From positions 42,350 to 106,349 of the forward strand of contig NZ_JAERTZ010000030.1 in assembly GCF_016746085.1 (NCBI RefSeq): a stretch of DNA of 64,000 nt. Reading direction: 5' to 3'. The stretch is from Zobellella iuensis. GTDB lineage: Bacteria; Pseudomonadota; Gammaproteobacteria; Enterobacterales; Aeromonadaceae. The position numbers and the translations under genes were made by a program. This document shows positions 9,180-18,456 of this stretch, piece by piece. The notes under the pieces are model-generated. The model saw nothing but the letters and a program-made list of their open reading frames with translations. It was not told where the DNA came from and searched no databases. Position 1 is the first letter of the stretch, and each line of letters begins with the position of its first letter.

Positions 9180-9514
9180 GGCCCACCGGAGGACTCGTCG
9201 TCGTCCTGGGCCAGGCGGGCGCGCAGCTTTTCTTCCCGGCGGCGGTACCAGTGGGCCTTGAACGCCGTCCACCAGTCGTGGGACAGCTCGCCGCCGTAGG
9301 CTTCCAGCAGGGCGATCACCCGATCCAGGGTCAACACGGCGGCGTCGTAGTCGATATCCAGCCAGTGCTTGCGTACCACCACCTTGACCACCCCCGGCTC
9401 GGCGCCGAACACCTCCGCCAGCTGCTCTATCTGCAACTGGTTCATATGGTCGAGCTTGAGATGCCGCCGGACCAGGGCGACTTCGTCCTGGCCGTCGGTG
9501 GGTGAAGTGGTCAT
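9176..9514 (-). CDS. Conserved hypothetical protein, 112 residues
   Basis: I do not recognise this gene. The N-terminal half ([22 protein letters not shown]) is followed by a beta-alpha-beta-like stretch, [17 protein letters not shown]. Its spacing resembles the HMA/ferredoxin-like fold, but it has no CxxC metal motif. The C-terminus is basic, then acidic (DDDESSGG). It is convergent with murQ, the two genes sharing four bases at their stops. A metal-chaperone-like fold is a guess from the strand pattern only. Confidence 0.6.
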   Translation of the reverse strand: MTTSPTDGQDEVALVRRHLKLDHMNQLQIEQLAEVFGAEPGVVKVVVRKHWLDIDYDAAVLTLDRVIALLEAYGGELSHDWWTAFKAHWYRRREEKLRARLAQDDDESSGGP

Positions 9515-9671
9515 ACGCTGCTCCTGTGCCCTGTCTTTATTTTAGTTCCGATCTGCCAAGAGCCAGTCAAACGCAAAGCACGAGCAAAAGCAAGGCCGCC
9601 CGCCCGTTGCAAAGCGGCGCCGGCTGCGCCACCATAATGCGGAATCCATTTCCAAAAATTGAGAGGTACAG

Positions 9672-10550
9672 ATGGACGCCACCGTCACACTCAGGGCCAT
9701 GGCCGGCCAGCCGGCCATAGAGCTGCCCGCCATCGGCCAGGGCACCTGGTATATGGGCGAAGGCCTGGCCCCGCGGCAGGACGAGGTCCGGGCCCTGCAG
9801 CAGGGGCTGGAGCTGGGGCTGACCCTTATCGACACCGCCGAGATGTATGCCGACGGCGGTGCCGAGGAAGTGGTGGGCCAGGCGCTGAAGGGCCGCCGGG
9901 AGCAGGCCTTCCTGGTGTCCAAGGTCTACCCCTGGAACGCCGGCCGGCAGAGCGCGATCCAGGCCTGCGAGCGCAGCCTAAAACGCCTGGGCACCGACCA
10001 CCTGGATCTCTACCTGCTGCACTGGCCGGGCAGCGTGCCCCTCGACGAAACCCTGGAGGCCTTCGCGCGGCTGCAAGCGCAGGGCAAGATCCGGCGCTTC
10101 GGGGTGTCCAACTTCGATCTGGATGAGATGCGGGAACTGGCGTCCCTGCCCAGCGGCGAGCGCTGCGCGGTCAACCAGGTGCTCTACCACCTGGGCTCCC
10201 GGGGCATAGAGCATTCGCTGCTGCCCTGGCAGCGCCAGCAGGGGCTGCCGACCATGGCCTACTGCCCCCTGGCCCAGGGCGGCCGGCTGCGCCGGGAACT
10301 GCTCGGCCACCCGGAGCTGCAGGCCCTGGCCGCCGAGCTCGGCGCCACCCCGGCCCAACTGCTGCTGGCCTGGGCCATCCGCCCGGTGAACGGCCGCCGC
10401 GACGTCATCGCCATCCCCAAGGCGGTGCAGCCCGAGCATGTGCAACAGAACGCCGGGGCCCTGCACCTGCGGCTGGGCGACGAGGTCCTGGCCCGGCTGG
10501 ACGCCGCCTTTCCGCCGCCCCGGCACAAGGAGCCGCTGGATATCGTTTAA
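9672..10550 (+). CDS. Aldo/keto reductase
   Basis: An NADPH-dependent aldehyde/ketone reductase with the TIM-barrel AKR fold. The catalytic tetrad can be read as Asp and Tyr in LIDTAEMYADGGAEE, Lys in FLVSKVYP and His in LYLLHWPG. The C-terminal IAIPKAVQPEHVQQN is the cofactor phosphate-binding segment. At 292 residues it is nearer to the short bacterial AKR forms (YeaE/MocA like). It stands alone between two minus-strand genes, so the physiological substrate cannot be named. Confidence 0.88.
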   Translation: MDATVTLRAMAGQPAIELPAIGQGTWYMGEGLAPRQDEVRALQQGLELGLTLIDTAEMYADGGAEEVVGQALKGRREQAFLVSKVYPWNAGRQSAIQACERSLKRLGTDHLDLYLLHWPGSVPLDETLEAFARLQAQGKIRRFGVSNFDLDEMRELASLPSGERCAVNQVLYHLGSRGIEHSLLPWQRQQGLPTMAYCPLAQGGRLRRELLGHPELQALAAELGATPAQLLLAWAIRPVNGRRDVIAIPKAVQPEHVQQNAGALHLRLGDEVLARLDAAFPPPRHKEPLDIV

Positions 10551-10756
10551 TACGGCGACCGGGCCATCCCGTGACGGTGTGAGCCCGGCCTGGCGACGGC
10601 CCCACATAACAACGATTCCTCCCCCGCTAGCGCACTACCCGGGAAGGCATCGTCATTATTATTGATGAAGAGCCACGGCCCGACTTCGGGTGTCCTTGCC
10701 CGGTAAACATGAGTCCACACTGACCCGGCTCAGCCTATACCCGGCAAGCCACCCGT

Positions 10757-12775
10757 TCAGGCGGTGCTCCCGCCTCTCAGGGGTCCCTGGTAAGGGGCAG
10801 CGCCGGCCTTCCGGCTTCGCTCGACGAATGTCTGCAGATAGTGCTGGTATTCGTTCAGCACGTCATGCACCACCTGCAGCCGGGTGTAACCGTTGAGGTT
10901 CTGCCCTGCCCCGTTTTCGGTCAGGAACACGTCGAGCCGCAGGTAATAGTCGTCATCCGCGGGCAGGAAACTCGGCGGCGGCACACGCCGCGGGCGGATA
11001 CCGTAGACAAAGCTGGGCGCCCCCTCGAAGTCAACCTGCAAGACCGGGCAACGCAGTGAGGAATCCTTTACCTCCTGTTCGATAATGTGGGCCGGATGGC
11101 CGCGACTCGTCAGCTCTTCAGCCAGTTCGACCAGGGCCGGTCGAATGGCGTGGCGCAGCGTGGCTTCCGCCCCGCTCAGGGTCAGGCCATCCAGGGTTCG
11201 ATCCAGCCGCTCGCGCCAGTCGCTGGCGACCACCTGCTGGCGGGCTTCGGCCTTGCCGGCTTCGAGTTTCAGCGAACGATACATGGCGAACATGGTCAGG
11301 AAGATCACCACCGAAAACGGCAAGGCGGTGATCACCACTGCGCTCTGCAGGGTACGCAGTCCGCCGGCGAGCAGCAGGGCAAGGGTAATAAGGCCGATGA
11401 GCGCCGCCCAGAATATTCGCAGCCGGGCGGGCGCGTCGTGGTTCACGTCGCGCAACACATAGGTGAAGTTGGACAGCACCAGGGCGCCGGAGTCGGCCGA
11501 AGTGACGAAGAAGACGATGCTCAACAGCAGCACCAGGCTGGCGGTAAGGCCGACCCAGGGCAGTTGCTCGAGGAAGGTGTAGATGGTGGCCGGCGGCCTG
11601 TTCAGGGCCTGCTCCCCCAACTCGACCAGCCCCTGCTCGACCATGTCGATACCGCTGTTGCCGAATACGGACATCATCACCATCACGAAAATCAGCGGAA
11701 TAAACAGGGCACCGGCGACGAATTCACGGATGGTGCGACCGCGGGAGATGCGCGCCAGGAACAGGCCGACGAAGGGCGCCCAGGCTATCCACCAGCCCCA
11801 GAAGAACACCGTCCAGCCGCTGAACCAGCCCTGGGCCTCGGGCGTGTAGGCATAGGTATCGAAGCTCTTGCCGACCAGGGCGGTCATGTAGTCGCCGGTA
11901 TTCATCACCAGGGCATTGAGCAGCTTGAGGGTATCGCCCTGGATCAACACGAACAGTACCAGGCCGGCGACCAGCAGCAGGTTGAGCTCCGACAGCCGGC
12001 GAATGCCCCGCCCGACGCCGCTGACCACCGACAGGGTTGCCAGGGTCACCACCAGCACGATCAGCATGATCTGGGCGGGCAGCCCTTCCGGTATGCCGAA
12101 CAGGTAGGTCAGGCCATAGTTCATCTGCATCACGCCGATGCCGAGCGCGGTGGCGATGCCGAACACCGTGGCCAGCACGGCGGTGATGTCCACGGCATCG
12201 CCGATGGGACCATAGATGCGCTTGCCCAGCAACGGATAGAGGGTCGAGCGAATCGCCAGCGGCAATTGATGGCGATAACTGAAATAGGCCAGGGCCATGC
12301 CCATCAGCACGTAGAGCCCCCATCCCGATATGCCCCAGTGCATAAAGGTCTGCACTATGGCCCGGCGCTGGGCCTCGGGGCTTCCTCCCTCGCCGAGCGG
12401 CGGATTCAGGTAGTGGGTCAGCGGCTCGGAAATCACGAAGAACAGGATGGCGCCGCCGAGTCCGGCGGCGAACAGCATGGCCGACCATGACAGCAACGAA
12501 AACTCCGGTCGCGAGTCATCGGGGCCGAGGCGGATCTTGCCGAAGCGCGAAACGCCGATCATCACCACGAACACCAGATAGGCGGCAACCGCCAGCATGT
12601 AGTACCAACCGAAGGTGTTACCTATCCAGTCCAGCCCGGCATTGAAAAAGGCCGTGGCGTGATCGGTGAAGGCGATCGCATAGATCAGAAAGACCAGAAT
12701 ACCGGCCACCGAACCGTGAAAAACGCTCCGGTTCAGGCAGTTACTCTGCTCATGTACAACTGTTTTGTATAGCAT
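10757..12775 (-). CDS. betT: BCCT-family choline/betaine-type transporter, BetT-like
   Basis: An inner-membrane secondary carrier with twelve predicted segments. It has the family signature WTVFFWGWWIAWAPFVG, the aromatic substrate box (FMHWGISGWGLYVLMG), and ARISRGRTIREFV. A long C-terminal cytoplasmic tail from about residue 510 to 672 resembles E. coli BetT, which is osmotically controlled. The segment corresponding to the glycine-rich cation/substrate loop reads AAGLGGAILFF, where E. coli BetT has AAGIGIDLMFF. It is the last gene of a betC-sulP-betT operon, 12 bases after sulP, with GAGGG before the ATG. Choline is the likely substrate by homology; choline-O-sulfate is possible from context. 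Confidence 0.88.
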   Translation of the reverse strand: MLYKTVVHEQSNCLNRSVFHGSVAGILVFLIYAIAFTDHATAFFNAGLDWIGNTFGWYYMLAVAAYLVFVVMIGVSRFGKIRLGPDDSRPEFSLLSWSAMLFAAGLGGAILFFVISEPLTHYLNPPLGEGGSPEAQRRAIVQTFMHWGISGWGLYVLMGMALAYFSYRHQLPLAIRSTLYPLLGKRIYGPIGDAVDITAVLATVFGIATALGIGVMQMNYGLTYLFGIPEGLPAQIMLIVLVVTLATLSVVSGVGRGIRRLSELNLLLVAGLVLFVLIQGDTLKLLNALVMNTGDYMTALVGKSFDTYAYTPEAQGWFSGWTVFFWGWWIAWAPFVGLFLARISRGRTIREFVAGALFIPLIFVMVMMSVFGNSGIDMVEQGLVELGEQALNRPPATIYTFLEQLPWVGLTASLVLLLSIVFFVTSADSGALVLSNFTYVLRDVNHDAPARLRIFWAALIGLITLALLLAGGLRTLQSAVVITALPFSVVIFLTMFAMYRSLKLEAGKAEARQQVVASDWRERLDRTLDGLTLSGAEATLRHAIRPALVELAEELTSRGHPAHIIEQEVKDSSLRCPVLQVDFEGAPSFVYGIRPRRVPPPSFLPADDDYYLRLDVFLTENGAGQNLNGYTRLQVVHDVLNEYQHYLQTFVERSRKAGAAPYQGPLRGGSTA

Positions 12776-12787
12776 GGGAAATCCCTC

Positions 12788-14425
12788 TCAGATTCCTATC
12801 GTCACTGGCCTGCCATGGCAATCATCGCCATCGACCAGGTGGGCTCGTTGTAAACGGGCCATGACGCCGGGTTTGGTCCAAACCAAGTACAGTTTCCCAC
12901 CCCGGCCATGGCAACGTCTGGCCTGGTGCCGGAGCAGATGGATACCGCTCAAGTCGATAAAGTTGATGCCCGCCGCCAGGATCACCAGATTCGGTTGGTC
13001 GCAACGCTCGAGTCGTTGGGCAACCGAGTCACAGGCGCCGAAAAACAGCGAACCGTCGATCCGGACGACATTACAGCTTGGCTCCTCCAGGGCCTGCTGA
13101 ATTTCCAGGGGGGCGGCTGAAAGCATGCATTCCACCACCGGCGGCCGGGTGGTACGACGCAGGTAGAGTACCAACGAGGCCAGCACGCCGAAGTAAATGG
13201 CAAACTCCAGCGCCAACAACAGGGTGCTGAAGAAGGTGATATGCAACACCGCCGTTTCCGAACGGCTGGTGAACAACGCTTCGCGGATCCCCTTGCGGTC
13301 GACCAGCCTTGCGGCCACCAGCAGCAACATGCCGGCCATGGCCGGCATCGGCACATGATGCAGCAAGGGTGCGGCCAGCAGCATGATGGGCACCAGGAAC
13401 AGCGCGGACAGCACCGCCGCCAATGGCGAGCCGGCCCCGGCGCTGGCATTGAGCCCAGAACGGGTGAACGACCCCGAGGAGACATAACCGGAAAAAAAGG
13501 CGCCACCTATGTTGGACAACCCCTGCCCGATAAACTCCTGATTACTGTTCAGCCGCTCGCCCGCACGCAGGGCGAAAGCCCGCGCTATCGCCGTGGCCTC
13601 GACCAGTCCCAGCAACCCCAGGGCGATGGCGCCGGGGACCAGCGACCGTAGCGAATCGGGTGAAAAATCCGGCATCGAGAGCGGCGGCAGCCCCGCCGGT
13701 ACCGCGGCGATACGCGGGATCACGGCGTGCTGTGGATCCAGCCCGACGGCCAGCAGCGAGGCGGCCACCAGTACCAGCAGCATGCCCGGCCAGCGCGGCA
13801 GCCAGCGCTGGAATGCCAGGCAGGCCGCGATCGTGAAGCCGGCGATAAGCACGGCGTCGAACCGAACGTCGCCCAGTCGCGGCCAGAGCTCGAGAACACC
13901 GACGCGCTCCTCGAACACCAGCCCCAACGCATGGGGAAGCTGGCTGATGGCGATGATCAGGGCGGCACCGGCGGTGAAGCCCATCACCACCGAATGCGAG
14001 ACGAGATTGACCAGCGCCCCCAGCCGCGCCAGGCCCAGCAGCAGCTGGAAGAGCCCGGCGAGAAAGGTCAGCGTCAGCGCCAGGATGATGAAGTCACCGC
14101 TGCCCGCCTCGGCAAAGGGCTGCAAGGTGGCGAACAGGGCGATCGACAGCGCCGCCGTCGGCCCGCTGATCATCTGCCGCGATGAACCGAACAGGGCGGC
14201 CAACACGGCCGGGACCATGGCGGTGTAGAGGCCGTACTGGGGCGGCAGCCCGGCCAGCAAGGCATAGGCCACCCCCTGGGGCACGACCAGCACCGCACCG
14301 GTCAGGCCGGCGATGGCATCACCGCGCAGCGAGCGCGAGGTCTGCTGCGGCAGCCAGCCGAGAAACGGCAACCAGCGCTGCAGCCTGGTCGGTGCCCGGC
14401 GGGTGTGGGTCGGCGAGGTCATCAT
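12788..14425 (-). CDS. SulP-family anion transporter with STAS domain
   Basis: A 545-residue inner-membrane SLC26/SulP protein. The N-terminal part has DAIAGLTGAVLVVPQGVAYALLAG and YGLYTAMVPAVLAALFGSS, the usual SulP opening, then about ten more hydrophobic segments. The C-terminal STAS domain (about 435-545) contains VRIDGSLFFGACDSV. It begins within the betC stop as an ATGA overlap, so the two are translationally coupled. Position between choline sulfatase and a choline carrier suggests it moves the sulfate set free by BetC, or takes up choline-O-sulfate; direction and substrate are inference. Confidence 0.87.
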   Translation of the reverse strand: MMTSPTHTRRAPTRLQRWLPFLGWLPQQTSRSLRGDAIAGLTGAVLVVPQGVAYALLAGLPPQYGLYTAMVPAVLAALFGSSRQMISGPTAALSIALFATLQPFAEAGSGDFIILALTLTFLAGLFQLLLGLARLGALVNLVSHSVVMGFTAGAALIIAISQLPHALGLVFEERVGVLELWPRLGDVRFDAVLIAGFTIAACLAFQRWLPRWPGMLLVLVAASLLAVGLDPQHAVIPRIAAVPAGLPPLSMPDFSPDSLRSLVPGAIALGLLGLVEATAIARAFALRAGERLNSNQEFIGQGLSNIGGAFFSGYVSSGSFTRSGLNASAGAGSPLAAVLSALFLVPIMLLAAPLLHHVPMPAMAGMLLLVAARLVDRKGIREALFTSRSETAVLHITFFSTLLLALEFAIYFGVLASLVLYLRRTTRPPVVECMLSAAPLEIQQALEEPSCNVVRIDGSLFFGACDSVAQRLERCDQPNLVILAAGINFIDLSGIHLLRHQARRCHGRGGKLYLVWTKPGVMARLQRAHLVDGDDCHGRPVTIGI

Positions 14426-15954
14426 GGCCGGTCGGAAGACACAACAGGGAAGCGCGCACGTCGTTCCAGATCGTCCAGATCGATGATGTTGCGCATGTAC
14501 TGGATGCTGGCATCGAACACCGGCTGGTGATCCCAGGCCGTAACCTTGCCCTTCATCAGAGAGCGAGCGACCAGCTTGCGGCGCCGCTGGCTGGCGATCA
14601 CATCATGATACAGCCGCCCATAGTCCCAACGGCTTGCCATTTCATTGCGGAACTCCTGGCACAATCCCTGGTGGGCGGGATCCGCGGCCAGGTTGTTGAG
14701 CTCCAGCGGATCGGCCGCGAGGTCGAACAACTGGTCGGGATCCGGCGCGGTGTGGACAAACTTGTAGCGTCCACGGCGGATCATCAGCAAGGGAGCGATG
14801 GCGCCTTCGCCGAGGTATTCCCCGATCACCTCGTCGTGGCCGCCGTTGCCGGTCAGGTGCGGCAGCAGGCTGCGACCGTCGATGGGAGCGGCGTATTCCG
14901 GCGCGACACCGTCGCGGGCGAGTTCGACAAAGGTGGGCAGCAGATCCATGGTCGACACCGACTCGGCAACGCGCCGAGGGGCGAAACGACCGGGAGCGTG
15001 GACCAGCATCGGCACCCGGGCCGAGTCCTCGAACCAGCTCATCTTGTACCAGAGGCCGCGCTCGCCGAGCATGTCGCCGTGGTCGCCGGAGAAGACGATG
15101 ATGGTATCCTCCTCCAGGCCGCATTCCTTCAGCGTGGCCAGTACCTCGCCGATGCGATCGTCCACGTAGCTGATGGCGCCGTAGTAGGCATGGCGGGCGT
15201 TGCGGATCTGCTCGTCACCGAGGGTTTCCTCATTGAGCTGGTAAACATGGCGCAGCCGCTCGGAATGGGGATCCGACAGCGCCCGTGAATAAGGCACCCG
15301 GGGCATGTCGATGTCGTCGTGGGAGTAACGGTCCCAGTACTGCTGCGGGATGGTATAGGGATCGTGCGGGTGGGTCAGCGACACCGTCAGGCAAAAAGGC
15401 CGCCGCTCGCCGTTGCGTACGTAATCGTAGAGAAAGCGCCTGGCGCGAAATGTGACCTCGTCATCGAAGTCGAGCTGGTTGGAGCGCACGCAGGGGCCGG
15501 CCTGGGTGACCGAGGACATGTTGTGGTAGTAGCTCGGGCGGGTCTCGAAGTCTTCCCAATCGACCACCCAGCCGTAATCCGCCGGGTAGATATCGGTGGT
15601 CAGGCGCTCCTCGAAACCATGCAACTGATCCGGTCCGCAGAAATGCATCTTGCCGGAGAGGGCGGTGGTGTAGCCGGCATCGCGCAGGTAGTGGGCGAAG
15701 GTCGGGGTATCGGCCGCAAAATCGGCGGCGTTGTCGTAGCCGCCGATACGCGACGGCAGTTGGCCGGACATCAGGGTAAAGCGCGACGGCGCACACAGCG
15801 GGCTGTTGCAGTAGGCCGAATCGAAGACCACCCCCTCGGCCGCCAGACGCGACAGGTGCGGCGTCTTGACCAGCGGGTGGCCGTAAATGGGCAGGGCCGA
15901 AGCCGTCATCTGGTCGGCCATCAGAAACAGGATATTGGGTTGCTTGGCGGTCAC
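14422..15954 (-). CDS. betC: Choline-sulfatase
   Basis: Hydrolyses choline-O-sulfate to choline and sulfate. This 510-residue type I sulfatase has the formylglycine motif CAPSR (cysteine type, in NSPLCAPSRFTLMSGQLPSR). Metal ligands are in ILFLMADQM and SGDHGDMLGERGLWYK, and it carries the choline-sulfatase C-terminal extension ending RRARFPVVSS. The start is GTG at 15954 with GGGAGG eight or so bases before it. It leads the betC-sulP-betT operon and is divergent from its LysR regulator. A formylglycine-generating enzyme would be needed in trans and is not seen here. Confidence 0.95.
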   Translation of the reverse strand: MTAKQPNILFLMADQMTASALPIYGHPLVKTPHLSRLAAEGVVFDSAYCNSPLCAPSRFTLMSGQLPSRIGGYDNAADFAADTPTFAHYLRDAGYTTALSGKMHFCGPDQLHGFEERLTTDIYPADYGWVVDWEDFETRPSYYHNMSSVTQAGPCVRSNQLDFDDEVTFRARRFLYDYVRNGERRPFCLTVSLTHPHDPYTIPQQYWDRYSHDDIDMPRVPYSRALSDPHSERLRHVYQLNEETLGDEQIRNARHAYYGAISYVDDRIGEVLATLKECGLEEDTIIVFSGDHGDMLGERGLWYKMSWFEDSARVPMLVHAPGRFAPRRVAESVSTMDLLPTFVELARDGVAPEYAAPIDGRSLLPHLTGNGGHDEVIGEYLGEGAIAPLLMIRRGRYKFVHTAPDPDQLFDLAADPLELNNLAADPAHQGLCQEFRNEMASRWDYGRLYHDVIASQRRRKLVARSLMKGKVTAWDHQPVFDASIQYMRNIIDLDDLERRARFPVVSSDRP

Positions 15955-16057
15955 GCAGGGATCCTCCCGGGATAGTTACGACGATAGGTGTCGGGTCCTG
16001 CCGTCAGTCTCCCTCCTGCTTCCGGGGTCTGTAAACTCGTTGATTTTTTATGCCTGT

Positions 16058-16074
16058 CATTAGCAGTGCTAATG
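16058..16074. promoter_or_regulatory. LysR-type operator, copy 1 (betC side)
   Basis: CATTAGCAGTGCTAATG is a perfect palindrome with eight-base arms and contains the LysR signature T-N11-A. It lies about 100 bases upstream of the betC start. Confidence 0.7.
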
Positions 16075-16154
16075 TCGCACCGGGGTAAGACAGGGTCGCT
16101 CATTGGGTAACAAGCTGCTATTACTGCTTATACACTCGAAAGTCACCAGAAGGC

Positions 16155-16171
16155 CATTAGCCGGGTTAATG
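16155..16171. promoter_or_regulatory. LysR-type operator, copy 2 (regulator side)
   Basis: CATTAGCCGGGTTAATG repeats the outer arms of the copy at 16058 (CATTAGC ... TAATG) in the same 17-bp frame. Centres are 97 bp apart, about nine helical turns, so one dimer-of-dimers regulator could bridge them. Confidence 0.65.
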
Positions 16172-16229
16172 CCTAAGCCGGGCCTGTCCGCCGCTGACCC
16201 TCTGCGTGCCTATTCATGGAGCGATCAGG

Positions 16230-17153
16230 ATGGTGACCTTGCTGGGCCGGGCGGTCTCGCCCAACAGTTTGCGCGTCTTCGAGACGGCGGCCCGTCATTT
16301 GAGCTTTACCCTGGCGGCACGGGAGCTGCGCTCGACCCAGTCGGCCGTCAGCCAGCATATCCGCACCCTGGAAGAACAGCTGGGCCAGCCACTGTTCGAG
16401 CGCATTTATCGCGGCGTCCGGCTGACCGAGGCGGGACAGGCCCTGTTTCTCAGCGTTCAGGACGGGTTCGCCACCATAGAGCGGACCCTGACGGCGCTGC
16501 TGCACCAGAACCAGCATCCCAGGGTCAATATCCTGACCGACTTCTCGTTCGCGGCGTACTGGCTGATGCCCAGGCTGCCGTCGTTCCGCCGGCAATATCC
16601 CCATATCGATGTGCGCATCATGACCAGCCAGGGGCCGCCCGACTGGCAGGACAGGGAGGTGGATGTCGCCATCGTGTTTTGCGACGAGCGGGCCCTGGCG
16701 TCGGTCCCGCTATTGTTTCCCGAAGAGGTCTTTCCGGTCTGCAGCCCCGGCTTCCTGCAACAACACGGCCCCCTGGACGATCTCGCGCGGCTCACTGAGA
16801 CCCCCCTGCTGGCGCTGGATACCCAGGGGCAACGCTGGCTGGACTGGGTCGAGTATTTCCGGCTGCGGGGCGGCACCGGCTACCTCGGCACCCCCGAACT
16901 GACGTTCAACAACTACACCCTGCTGATCCAGGCGGCCATCGCCGGGCAAGGGGTCGGCATGGGCTGGAAGGGCCTGGCCGACCACCTGCTCGAGGGCGGC
17001 ATGCTGGTCGGGCTGGAGTCACTGAGCCTGCGGACGCGGCGGGGCTACGGCCTGATCGACGTCCGGCCCGAGGTGACCGGCGAGGCCAAGCGCGTACTAC
17101 TGGAGTGGATACTGTCCTGCTCCGCCGAGGCAAAAGCGTCGCCGCCTGCCTGA
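16230..17153 (+). CDS. LysR-family regulator of choline-sulfate use
   Basis: A 307-residue LysR protein: winged helix at residues about 10-70 (SLRVFETAARHLSFTLAARELRSTQSAVSQHI) followed by a two-lobed effector domain. The ATG at 16230 has GGAG at 16218-16221; an in-frame GTG at 16206 is less well placed. It is divergent from betC, the position used by the choline-sulfate-utilisation regulators described in proteobacteria. Two copies of one palindrome lie between the genes. Choline-O-sulfate or choline as inducer is inferred. Confidence 0.87.
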   Translation: MVTLLGRAVSPNSLRVFETAARHLSFTLAARELRSTQSAVSQHIRTLEEQLGQPLFERIYRGVRLTEAGQALFLSVQDGFATIERTLTALLHQNQHPRVNILTDFSFAAYWLMPRLPSFRRQYPHIDVRIMTSQGPPDWQDREVDVAIVFCDERALASVPLLFPEEVFPVCSPGFLQQHGPLDDLARLTETPLLALDTQGQRWLDWVEYFRLRGGTGYLGTPELTFNNYTLLIQAAIAGQGVGMGWKGLADHLLEGGMLVGLESLSLRTRRGYGLIDVRPEVTGEAKRVLLEWILSCSAEAKASPPA

Positions 17154-17188
17154 ACACCAGCCGTCAAGGCGATTGGCCGCCAGCGCCG

Positions 17189-18361
17189 TCACACCACCTG
17201 GCCGGCGCACCAGCCGGAGCTCCAGGCCCACTGGAAGTTGTAACCGCCCAGCCAGCCGGTGACGTCCATCACCTCGCCCACGAAATAGAGGTTCGGCACC
17301 TTGGTGGCCATCATGGTCTTGGAGGAGAGTTCGTGGGTGTCCACCCCGCCCAGGGTCACCTCGGCGGTGCGGTAACCCTCGGTGCCGCCGGGCTTCAGCG
17401 ACCAGGCCGTCAGCCTCTCCTCTATCGCCGCCAGCTCCCTCGGGGTGTATTGCTTGAGCGGCTTGTTCACCAGCCCTTCCCGCGTCAGCAGCGCCTCCAC
17501 CAGCCGTTTGGGCAGCTGGCGGCCGAGCCAGGTCTTCAGTTCCTGGTTGGGGCTGTCCGCCACTCCCTCGGCCAGCCGGCCGGCGGGCAGCAGCTCGAAG
17601 CACACCCGCTCGCCGGGTTGCCAGTAGGAGGAGATCTGCAGCACCGCCGGGCCGGACAGCCCCCTGTGGGTGAACAGCAGATTTTCGGCGAAACGGGTGC
17701 CATCCTCGCTCTCGGCCACCACCGGCAGGCTCACCCCGGCCAGGGGCTCCAGGCTTGCCTTGTCTTCCGGCTGCAGAGTAAAGGGCACCAGGCCGGCCCG
17801 GGTGGGCAGCACCCGCAAGCCGAACTGCTCCGCCAGCCGGTAGCCGAAGGGGGAGGCGCCGATCTTGGGCATGGACAGGCCGCCGGTGGCCACCACCAGG
17901 GAATGGCAGCTGTAAGCCTCGCCGTGGGTAGCTACCATAAAGCCCTCGCCCAGCCGGTCCACTTCCATGATCTCGGCCCGCAGGCGAATGCTGACGCCGG
18001 CCTGTTCGCACTCTTTCACCAGCATATCGACGATGTTCTGTGCCGAATCGTCGCAGAACAGCTGGCCCAGGGTCTTTTCGTGGAAGGCGATACGGTGCTT
18101 GTCCACCAGGGCGATAAAGTCCCACTGGGTATAGCGGGCCAGGGCCGACTTGACGAAATGGGGGTTGGCGCAGAGAAACGCCTTGGGCTCCACCTGGTAG
18201 TTGGTGAAGTTGCAACGGCCACCGCCGGACATCAGTATCTTGCGGCCGATGCGCTTGCCGTGATCCAGCACCAGCACCCGCCGCCCCCGCTTGCCCGCCT
18301 CGGCGGCACACATCAGGCCGGCGGCGCCGGCGCCGATCACAATCACATCCCAGGCCTGCAT
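17189..18361 (-). CDS. yhiN: FAD-dependent flavoprotein of the HI0933/YhiN family
   Basis: An oxidoreductase of unknown reaction with an N-terminal dinucleotide fold: VIVIGAGAAGLMCAAEAGKRG. The family-specific MSGGGRCNFTN follows at about residue 45, and the C-terminal FAD segment is GEVMDVTGWLGGYNFQWAWSSG. The ATG at 18361 has AGGGGAAG just upstream; it gives 390 residues. In E. coli yhiN lies near uspA, and uspA is also close by here, so the neighbourhood is ancestral. It converges with the LysR gene at its left end. Confidence 0.9.
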   Translation of the reverse strand: MQAWDVIVIGAGAAGLMCAAEAGKRGRRVLVLDHGKRIGRKILMSGGGRCNFTNYQVEPKAFLCANPHFVKSALARYTQWDFIALVDKHRIAFHEKTLGQLFCDDSAQNIVDMLVKECEQAGVSIRLRAEIMEVDRLGEGFMVATHGEAYSCHSLVVATGGLSMPKIGASPFGYRLAEQFGLRVLPTRAGLVPFTLQPEDKASLEPLAGVSLPVVAESEDGTRFAENLLFTHRGLSGPAVLQISSYWQPGERVCFELLPAGRLAEGVADSPNQELKTWLGRQLPKRLVEALLTREGLVNKPLKQYTPRELAAIEERLTAWSLKPGGTEGYRTAEVTLGGVDTHELSSKTMMATKVPNLYFVGEVMDVTGWLGGYNFQWAWSSGWCAGQVV

Positions 18362-18456
18362 GGGCTTCCCCTCTCGTCGACACAAAGGCGCTATTCTAGC
18401 GCCCCGGTCCCGCCCCCGCTATCACGGCGCCGGGCTCGACGCTATAATCCGTTCCC

